NCBI GenBank assembly: GCA_018398585.1
Contig: JAGTTD010000003.1
Span: forward strand, 4,410,637 to 4,474,636
Source of the DNA: Simmondsia chinensis
Taxonomy: Eukaryota > Streptophyta > Magnoliopsida > Caryophyllales > Simmondsiaceae
Direction of reading: 5' to 3'
Length of the DNA stretch: 64,000 nucleotides
Positions 56,916-64,000 of the stretch are shown here, piece by piece. The number at the start of each line of letters is the position of its first letter. Position 1 is the first letter of the stretch. The notes beneath the pieces are model-generated. The model worked only from the letters and a program-made list of their open reading frames with translations. It was not told the DNA's origin and did not search any database. Both the position numbers and the translations under genes were made by a program.

Positions 56916-58685
56916 TTACCGCCGGCTACTAGTCCCTTCTCTCGAGCGTGAAATATCTTGATGAATTTGGTCCGCTACCAGCTGAAGCCTCTCCTGGCCC
57001 AGACTAGGGGGACTCTGAGGCAAATGGCGAGCAAAGCTAGAAAGACCCGAGGTCAAGCCCCGCCGTAAGAGGAACTCATCAAGCCGCGAAACTCCACACT
57101 AGCCTTAAATTGAGTAACAGCATCTGCGGCACTCTCCACCTGACGGCGTTGCATCTTGCCTTGTAGTTTCTCCAAACGCGCCTGACAGGGACAACTCATT
57201 CCTTAGCCCTTGTGCCTCTCTCTCTTTCTCTTCATTAATCCTCTGGGCCTCCTGTGTTGCTCTTTCTTTCTCCTCACAGCTTCGCCGCACCTCCTTCAGT
57301 GTCGTATCCTTCTTCCTTTGTAATAAAGAAAGTGTTAGGGCCTCCTCTTCTCTGGCCACTTTCATCTCTTGCACCGACACAGCAAGGTCTTTATTCTCAC
57401 CCCCAACCTAATGAGCTCCTTTGTTACCGTCTCCCTCTCCTGAAACCACTCGGTGACCATAGCGACAGTCCACGAGCTAACCGGCGATCACATCACAAAC
57501 GGGTAAGTTCAATGGTAGCCATAAAATATCCTAACGTAATGGAAATGCTACCTTTAGGGCATAGGTCACAACCGTATCTCCCGTAGCAGCCAGCGGCGCT
57601 TCTGAAGGAAGTACAGTGTGACTCGCCCTTAGGATAAGGTCTATACCATCACGGGGAGAGAGGATGGAAGAACTATCAAAAGATGGAACTTCGGGAGAAA
57701 AGCTCCTATCACCAACAGCCGCCTCATCCCGCAAGGGGGAAGGCTCCTGTCCCAAAGGAGTACCGTGAAAAGGATCCGGCACCGTCGACAGGTCAAGTCG
57801 AAAAGAAGGAGGAAACCTGTCAGCACTACCGTCACCCCCTACCTCCAGGTCACCAAATGAAGGAGTAAAAGGAGTTGTTTGGCTTGGCGACTCCGGATGA
57901 ACTGGGACCCTTTCCGCATTATCCTCCCTTAAAGCTGCCTCACTGCTAACGGATCCCACAGGGTCTCCTTCAGCTACTAGTACTTCGTTCGCTCCCAAGG
58001 CCTCACTCTGGACCCCAAGATCAACCGCCTCTGTCATGGCGGTGGCAGGCGCACCTTCCGGTACGTCCTTAGGAAAACGTCTTGGGGGCCCCATGGGAGC
58101 AGCAGTAACCGTCACCTCCACCTCACTGGGTAAAGGCTGAGCCACTTTCATGGTAACGGCTACAGGTATGCCTCCAGCTACTTCCTCAGAAGGAGGGAGC
58201 GATGGCTCGTCCGGACCCCCTCACAATAGTAGCAGTTGCACCCTCAGGGGGGTCAGCTGCGGTCTCAGGCAAAACACTCGGCGTCTCATCACCAGAGTCA
58301 AGCCTAGCTACCCCAGCCACGGGCTGAGGGCAGGAAACGTCTCCTACTGGCTGAGATGCTTCAGTTACCGCCACCCCAGCATCCGAGGCAGGGACAGACC
58401 TCTCCAAAGCAGGGGAGGCCTGTACCACGGGAATCCCAGTCATGTCCCCTTGCGGAGAGGGTGTCGTCCTTGACGGCTTCTCCACTTGTGCCGCGACCTT
58501 AGCCTTCTTTCGCTTCTTTGGCTGTAGTCTAAAGGACTTCTCTCTGATCTCAGCAAATGCTCTTTTCCCCGTCCTAGAGGACATTCGACCCTTAATGGTA
58601 GCCCTTTTTCCTCTCTCTGCTACCCTATCGCCACCCTGATGATAATCCTCTGTAAGTTGAACAATATCTACTTCAACTTCCGGCC

Positions 58686-58762
58686 CTGTAATAACTGCAG
58701 CCCAAAAGCAAGTTAGGACAAATCATGATAATCCACAAAAAAGAGAGAGAGAAAGGAGAGGC

Positions 58763-58800
<38 letters not shown>

Positions 58801-58819
58801 GAGCTAAAGAATCTCTTAC
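58686..58819 (-). other. Spliceosomal intron of the antisense ORF
   Basis: On minus: donor AAGTG/GTAAGAG, acceptor TTATTACAG/GG, 134 bp. The first exon is 826 nt from ATG to donor (remainder 1), and joining gives a glycine codon split G/GG with the frame running on through VEVDIVQLTEDYHQGG. It contains the C32 run at 58764-58795 (G on minus) and a polypyrimidine tract before the acceptor. Confidence 0.75.
58764..58795 (+). repeat. C32 homopolymer inside the aORF intron
   Basis: A 32-base C run (G32 on the coding strand), the longest homopolymer in the window. Confidence 0.9.
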
Positions 58820-59645
58820 CACTTGCTGGCTGGGAACATAAACTCGCTTTTATAAGCACCCTTTCCTGAGCAAAAATTTCCTTGACGGCCACAAATCAAG
58901 AATCCAGCCCCCTATCAAAGTACTGAACCACCTCCGTATCAAGAGATGAAAGCTCATCTGCGGAAGGAATGTTACTCTTATTCACCTTAGTCTAATGCGT
59001 AGGGAGAAGTAGGGGTTGCGAAGATCTCACCCACACAAATTTATTCTGCCAAAAATTTACCTTGGACGGGTTATTTTCCACAAACTTCACTCTCGCTTTC
59101 CCGTCGAACGTCACTACTCCTCTTAATTGGCTAGCCCTAAATTAATAGCCAAAACTTCGAGTGGAGGGGGTCAATCTCGCCACGAAACAAGTGACTAGAT
59201 ACCCATAAATATTCCTAAACCCATTTGGGCTAATTTGACAAGGGCATAAAGAATACTGTCTAAAGACCCACTCTAATATACTGGGCAAGGGAAATCTCAA
59301 CCCCGCCTCCAAAGAATCCACGGTAACCGAAAAGGAGCCCGGATGGCGGGGAAACAAAATTTTGTCATTCTCCCTCGGACCAATAATCTTATAGTCATCA
59401 GGGAAGTAAAACTTATCTCGGAATTGTTTAACCCCCTCAGCGGGAGACAGGGAGGATACAAATGACCCCAGAGGAAGCACCAGGGCCGCTTTCGGAAACT
59501 GGGCATGAACCGCCTCCTCCTCTGGGGATTGTGCAGGTAAAGGAGCCAATCGTGACAACAGTTCCACCGTCAAACCCTCCTCTGCCGAAATCTCCCCTGT
59601 ACCGCCCTGGTGACTTTGACCTGGCCGTGACCTTTTTGGAGCCAT

Positions 59646-60194
59646 ACTCTAAAAAGAAATAACAAAGAAGGAAAAAGAGAAAAAGAGGTCAGATCAAAGA
59701 AGCCCTACCCTGATAATTTTGAGGTGGCCCACCGGAGTTCCCCATGGGCAAAGTTAGAGTATTCGTCCCTGAGGGCAAGGAGGCATTTTCTGAACTAGGC
59801 CAACAAAAGGAGGGGGATACCGCTTGGTCGAGAAACATCCCCCCATCCATTGCCGGACTTGCAGCCAAGTTCACAAGAAAATCAGAAATAATCTGGGCGT
59901 TCATCAGAACCCTCCTTGGGAGCTCTGACAAACAGCTTAGGGTTCGAAAAGTTTATGGGGAAATAAAGAAAACGTTCGAAAAGCCAAAATCACACTAAAA
60001 ATTCAACAAAATACTCTCAAACCAACAACAAATTACCTTGAAATTAGGACGAAAACCGGTTATAAGTAAAAAGGGAGAGATAGGGGTCACAGGGGAGACG
60101 GGTTCACTGTGGAAGAAAAGGAGGTTTAGGGTTCTTGAAATACAAAACAGTAATTAAAGCCCCAAAGGTAAGAGGTGATAGCCAAAAGAAGGGG
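59646..60194. other. Region upstream of the aORF start, no assigned feature
   Basis: Possible promoter or 5' leader of the aORF. An 80-codon minus frame (59931-59689) ends near a GGTAGG donor-like site, but joining it to the aORF start does not keep frame, so I leave it unassigned. Only a weak TTATAA on minus near 60058. Confidence 0.35.
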
Positions 60195-60400
60195 AAGGCT
60201 ACACGTCACCCCCGCCTTCCTACTTGACGTTAATTAGTTCCTTTTCCTTAGTTTTAGTATGTTGCTTTATCTTTCCCAGCCTTGCCGGCTGGGGGCTTCC
60301 TACTTGTGGTTACTTAATCCTCTTCCTTAGTCTAATATGTTGTTTTGTCTTTCCCAGCCTTGCTGGCTGGGGGCTTTTTGCTTTAACGTTACTTAGTTCT
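60195..60400 (+). repeat. Two tandem copies of an ~88-bp unit with a hairpin
   Basis: 'ctttcccagccttgccggct' and 'ctttcccagccttgctggct' recur about 87 bases apart. Each can pair CCCAGCC with GGCTGGG. Confidence 0.75.
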
Positions 60401-60422
60401 TTTTTCCTTTTCTATGGGTTTG

Positions 60423-60790
60423 GTCTCATCATCTAAGAAGCCTCGACGGTGTAAGGCCCGCCTAACACTGGGACTAGCGGTAACTCTCATCAGCTGAGAA
60501 TCCCGCGATGGTGTAAGTCCCACCTAACACTGGGACTAGCGGTAGCTCTCATCAGCTGAGAAGCCCGCAACGGTGTAAGTCCCGCCTAACACTGGGACTA
60601 GCGGTAGCTCTCATCAGCTGAGAAGCCCGCAACGGTGTAAGTCCTGCCTAACATTGGGACTAGCGGTAGCTCTCATCAGCTGAGAAGCTCGCGACGGTGT
60701 AAGTCCCGCCTAACACTGGGGCTAGCGGTAGCTCTCATCAGCTAAGAAGCCCGCAACGGTATAAGCCCCACCTAACAACGGGGCTAACAG
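60423..60790 (+). repeat. 62-bp tandem repeat, about 6 copies
   Basis: CTCTCATCAGCTGAGAAG recurs at 60484, 60546, 60608, 60670 and 60732, exactly 62 bases apart, with one diverged copy before. Each unit carries GGGACTAGCGGTAGCTCTCA, which shares CTAGCGGTA and CTCTCAT with the LTR 19-bp repeats. Confidence 0.92.
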
Positions 60791-61130
60791 TACCTAATCC
60801 TACTAGCATAAGAATCCCACTCATACCAAAAGAAAATCATTTTTTATGCAAAAAACGGGGTAGTAAACGGTAAACCCATAATATATTACCAAGAAGCGTC
60901 TGTTCCAATCGAAACAGCAAACAAAAATGAAAAGGAAAGGATGTAAAACAAACCTCTAACAGAAATTAAAACCTATGTCACAACTTAAAAACCTAAGCCA
61001 AAGGATCCGCTAAGAGTACAACTGTACAAAACACGATTATACAAAAGCCATAGCAAAAAAAAAAAAAAAAAAAGGAAACACCTGCATCCATAAAAACCAA
61101 ACGCCTGCTCCTACCATCCGGAAGACTCTC

Positions 61131-62282
61131 TCACATAAAAGCCGCAAACGGCGCCATAGGATCATCGCCACAACGGAATAAAGATCCTGAGTAAGGAAAC
61201 AATTGTGCCTGCACAGTACAACGATGATTCCTCCAGTAAACTATACGTCCACGCTGATCCCCATGAAGAGCACACTGGAACACGTGATTATGGCCTGTAA
61301 AGGCTAGGTGATCCCTGGTTACAGTAAACTAGTAATCACCGGATTCCACTTACCTCCAGACCAAGGCAGCCGAACATGTAAATGAAACTGTCTCTCCCAA
61401 GAAGAAGGATTCTCCAAATGAGACAATGTCCACACTGTGAATACTAGACTCCTTAACGTAACCCAGCAAAGGATAGGGAGATCTGTTGAGGTCTCCCACC
61501 ACTTTGAAAGCTTGGCATCCCGGCAAGCAAAAAGGTTTTCACAAATTGGGTCTGGGAATGGCATTCTACAGGAGGTACCAACGGCAGTATCCCATCGGAC
61601 TATGTAAGGACAAGTTTGAGCATCTCCCAAGTAGTGCCCCCAATCCGACAAAAAAATACAACTCCCCACCCAAACAAACATGATCTACAAGGGAAACGTT
61701 CCTAGGGCCCACATCCAAGCTCCCCCAGAAGTTCCAGCTGCCCTCCCAAAAGTATACGTGGGACGTACTAGGCCAAGGCCCCCAGTAGGACTGAGACAAA
61801 TCAAGTACCAGTAGGTAAAGAAAAAAACCAAAGTCCACGGCAGTATCAAAACATCCAAATACCAAGTTCAGAGGAGAATCAACATAACCCATAGAAACCC
61901 CGTCGGGGAGAGGAACCATCTGACTCATCCACACAGCGGGGGTACAAACGAACAGTTGAGAAAGGTTGTAATCACGGTACAACAACAGACCACCAGCCAC
62001 ACCAAACACGCGAACATTATCTGTCAGAATCTCCAATACCTCAATAGGGACGACTGGAGAAAAATCTCCTAAAAAGGAGAAAGCCTGCAAATCGTTACGG
62101 CGCGAGTCAGTCTCAGGCTGCAAGAAAAATCCATCCACGGTACGGCTCAGAGAGTGAAAAGATTGCCGTCTAACAAAGTCATAATTAAAGAGCAGACTAC
62201 AAGCAAATGACGAAACACAGGAAAACCTTAAGATTGACTTAGCGGGAAGCCGTGACCAAATTTCACAAGTAACATCATCCAT
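61131..62282 (-). pseudogene. F-box protein gene carried by the retrotransposon, two frame disruptions
   Basis: From ATG at 62282 (minus): MDDVTCEIWSRLPAKSILRF is the F-box, followed by SCVSSFACSLLFNYDFVRRQ. Next comes the linker GFFLQPETDSRRND, then a C-terminal domain like plant F-box-associated (At5g07610-type) proteins: NVRVFGVAGGLLLYRDYN, LFVCTPAVWMSQMVPLPDGV. A one-base change in a T7 run near 61650 shifts frame to FTVWTLSHLENPSSWERQFH. A stop at 61319-61321 and a second shift lead to a final piece ending at 61131. Total about 380 codons, the usual length of such proteins. It would act as substrate adaptor of an SCF ubiquitin ligase. No introns were seen. Confidence 0.75.
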
Positions 62283-62428
62283 AGTAAAAAAGGAAAGCAA
62301 ACAGGCTAAAAAAAAAAAACGAGAACTCAAAAATCTTTTAGTTTAAAACACCTTGTAAAAGATGACTCACTAAAGCACACTTTTAAAAAACCAGAGAATT
62401 TGAGGGATACCGACCCCACATACAAGGG

Positions 62429-62436
62429 TATTTATA
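62429..62436 (-). promoter_or_regulatory. TATA box for the F-box gene (minus strand)
   Basis: GCTATAAATACCC on minus, 147 bases upstream of the F-box ATG and just inside the 3' LTR and purine tract. It suggests a transcription unit separate from the LTR promoter. Confidence 0.6.
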
Positions 62437-62470
62437 GCAAAACACTTTGGGGCAAAAAGTACCTTTTTTC

Positions 62471-62488
62471 CCAAAGTGGAGGGCTAAC
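62471..62488 (+). other. G polypurine tract
   Basis: CAAAGTGGAGGGCTAAC immediately before the 3' LTR start TGTTAAGG. Confidence 0.75.
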
Positions 62489-62958
62489 TGTTAAGGAAAA
62501 CACCATTTGCTAAGACAGCCGCCTCCCCTAAAAGAAGACGTTCGGAGAATGCCCCGATTAACGGCCATCAAGAGCAACTAACCGCAGCCATAGCCCTAAC
62601 GGTACTCCTGCGTCCTAGCGGTACTCCTATACCCTAGCGGTACTCCTACATCCTAGCGGTACTCCTACACCCTGGCGGTACTCTTATACTCTAGCGGTAT
62701 TCCCACACCCTAGCAGTACTCTCATACCCTAGCAGTACTCCTATACCCTAGCGGTACTCCTACGCCCTAGTGGTGTTTTTATACTCTAGTGGTGCTCCCG
62801 TACCCTAGCAATACCGTCATGCCCAAACTATATTCTCTCCCACATAACACCAAGGGGTTCCCGCCTAATCCCTATAAATACCGTAATAAACACCACAGAG
62901 AAGGGGACTTGAGCTCGGTTCTCCCTTAAAAGATCCCTACCAAAAAAACCTGGAAATA
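62489..62958 (+). repeat. G 3' LTR
   Basis: About 470 bp, starts TGTTAAGGAAAACACC. Same 19-bp repeat array (62595-62815) and TATA box (62873-62880) as the 5' LTR. Ends near CCTGGAAATA. Confidence 0.88.
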
Positions 62959-63222
62959 GTGATGAACTTGTATCATTGACAAGTTCCCTCATTGCTTGGT
63001 AGCATTCTCATTTCTTGGTACTTTGCAAATGTAGATGCAAGTGCCATTGTTGAAAAGCCTTACATTAGCGTGTTTATTGGTAAATTGTGTTCAAAGTATT
63101 TGTTGCTAGGCATTCTATCTGAGACATAGTCCCCTTTATGTATAGCACTTAACTTATATTTCTATTTTTCACTTCTTTTAGGTTTCTGTTGAATCAAGTG
63201 GTGATGATCATAACGTCCCATC
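62959..63222 (+). other. Sequence right of G, probably CACTA-2 or older DNA with an acceptor-like site
   Basis: AT-rich, ends with a good 3' splice signal (ttcttttag at 63181) and an open piece VSVESSGDDHNVPS just before the next CACTA end. Too short to assign. Confidence 0.35.
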
Positions 63223-64000
63223 CACTACTACAAAACTGGCCAATGGCAACGGTTATTTTGCAACGGTTCTAAAACCGTTGCATAAGATCCTCTATTGCAA
63301 CGGTTTTTGTAACCAAAAAAGAACCGTTGAGCGCAATTATGTATGACAACGGTTTTTTGCAATAGTTTTTTTTATGACACTTTTTGCAACAATTTATATC
63401 CTTTATGTAATGTCATGGTGCCAATGTCAAAATTTTGTAAAAGTTAGAAGCTCATTTTTTTGGTTAAAATTTGTTGAGTCGGTTCCGAAAATAATGCGAA
63501 AAAATAAAAAAAATAATGCTGAAAAACAAATATTTTCATATCTACTGTTGAACCTTATTTACAAAATGCGGTTATAATAAACCGCGTCAAATCAACACGT
63601 TTCAACAAAAACAAAACCGGGTTGTACTTTTTTAAGGATATATATATAAGCCTCTGTTCCCCTTCCCAGACCATTCGCTCACGCGTACCCTTCTCCCCGG
63701 CTCTTACTGTCTCTCTGCATCTTTCTCGTTAATCCACCGCCGGTAACGTCATCCGCTGCCACCCTTCTTCTGCTTTATACGCAGGAGACCTTTCAAGTAC
63801 CATTGTCGGAGCAATTTGATCACTACTGAATTAATAACATTTTTTTGATAACTTTGCCGGATTTCTTACCACCTGTACTTATGATGTTGGAGCTTCATCG
63901 AGAGGGACATGGGATCAATGTGAAGATAATCACGAATTGCGGCATAATGGTAACTGTAGGCGATGTAAATTCTGTTGGCTTTCACTTAGAGTAAACCGCG
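63223..64000 (+). mobile_element. Left end of a third CACTA element (CACTA-3), continues past the window
   Basis: Starts CACTACTACAAAACTGGCC after ATC. Subterminal repeats TTGCAACGGTTTT and AAAACCGTTGCATAA (63245-63365) are close to those of CACTA-1, so the two share a family. A TATA-like TATATATAAG at 63641-63650 is followed by a GC-rich, pyrimidine-rich leader. A short frame at about 63880-63994 reads LELHREGHGINVKIITNCG, not recognised. Confidence 0.75.

Larger units (their letters stand above)
56916..59645 (-). pseudogene. G antisense ORF (Tat aORF; 'putative gypsy type transposon' domain, coiled coil)
   Basis: Minus strand, from ATG at 59645: MAPKRSRPGQSHQGGTGEIS, then the conserved domain VTVDSLEAGLRFPLPSILEW and SLCPCQISPNGFRNIYGYLV, as in the Pfam 'putative gypsy type transposon' (Transposase_28) family. 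It continues as FDGKARVKFVENNPSKVNFW (after a TAA near 59140). An intron at 58686-58819 follows, then a basic block (LQPKKRKKAKVA, likely nuclear localisation), a proline/acid-rich linker (frameshift near 58210) and a coiled coil (SCEEKERATQEAQRINEEKE, about 57200-57320). It ends near 56916. Function in these elements is not known. Several stops make this copy a pseudogene. Confidence 0.85.
50968..62958 (+). mobile_element. Tat-lineage Ty3/gypsy retrotransposon G, nearly full length
   Basis: About 12 kb with two LTRs (50968-51456; 62489-62958), primer site, gag-pol on plus, two genes on minus between integrase and 3' LTR, and a polypurine tract at about 62471-62487. The flanks are TGTGA on the left and AGTGA or GTGAT on the right (depending on the exact LTR end), a probable 5-bp duplication. 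The first 130 bp of the LTRs differ at about ten positions by eye, so the insertion is not recent. Dual RNase H and an antisense ORF define the Tat lineage. Confidence 0.9.

Noticed and set aside
59689..59931. Extra 5' exon of the antisense ORF
   Set aside because: A donor-like GGTAGG and a pyrimidine-rich acceptor-like site before 59650 exist, but the join does not keep the MAPKRS frame, and no homologous exon is known to me.
60224..60436. 70-codon plus-strand frame with hydrophobic repeats
   Set aside because: Made entirely of the two 88-bp tandem repeats; the repeated peptide is a by-product.
60423..60790. CRISPR or tRNA-like array
   Set aside because: A simple 62-bp direct tandem repeat with no distinct spacers and no cloverleaf.
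61131..62282. F-box gene as an independent host gene
   Set aside because: It sits between the antisense ORF region and the purine tract and 3' LTR of element G, with no flanking host sequence. A later insertion into G is not excluded, but no target duplication or poly(A) was seen (the A19 run at 61055-61073 is T on the gene's strand).

Overview
This window looks like a heterochromatic, transposon-filled stretch of a flowering-plant (eudicot) nuclear genome. I found no gene that can be called an intact host gene. The evidence for a plant is: Ty3/gypsy elements of the Tat lineage with a second RNase H and an antisense extra ORF, Ty1/copia elements with initiator-tRNA-Met-type primer sites, CACTA transposons, an RTE-type LINE, and SINE-like tails ending in (TTG)n as in asterid families. 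All coding sequence seen is decayed by stops and frameshifts. Species cannot be assigned.

The left 48 kb is one nest of insertions. The outermost layer visible is a minus-strand Tat-like gypsy element (Tat-M, 39188-48122: 5' LTR, primer site, gag, protease, RT, start of RNase H). It is broken in its RNase H by a related plus-strand element (Tat-P: pol fragment 1332-2340, 3' LTR 2694-3467 resuming at 38585-39188). The LTR of Tat-P is split by a 35-kb tandem array of one minus-strand copia family (3468-38584) with four LTRs (A-D) sharing three internal regions and flanked by a near-identical 5-bp duplication. Younger insertions sit inside the array: a non-autonomous LTR element with a locally amplified end (6647-14349), a 7.7-kb CACTA element (16181-23891, ATC duplication), a solo copia LTR (25330-27179, GACTC duplication) that itself holds a 5S-rRNA-headed SINE, a 5'-truncated RTE LINE (30226-31560), and a 441-bp LINE tail with a 16-bp duplication (36485-36925). 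Tat-M also carries a 1.6-kb miniature gypsy derivative (41786-43363, AAGAG duplication).

The right 16 kb starts with another copia leader fragment (48123-49514) and a CACTA left end (49515 on). Inserted in that is a nearly complete 12-kb Tat element (G, 50968-62958) with both LTRs, primer site, gag-pol with dual RNase H, polypurine tract, and two genes on the opposite strand. One is the known type of Tat antisense ORF (56916-59645), with an intron whose phase fits. The other is an F-box protein gene (61131-62282) with its own upstream TATA box on the minus strand, just inside the 3' LTR. A third CACTA end begins at 63223 and leaves the window.

The most interesting points are the F-box cargo gene in the Tat element, the repeat motif shared between its LTRs and its internal tandem array, the 5S-headed SINE lying beside the RTE LINE whose tail it shares, the shared-LTR copia array, and the small-scale amplification of an LTR with its flanking DNA.
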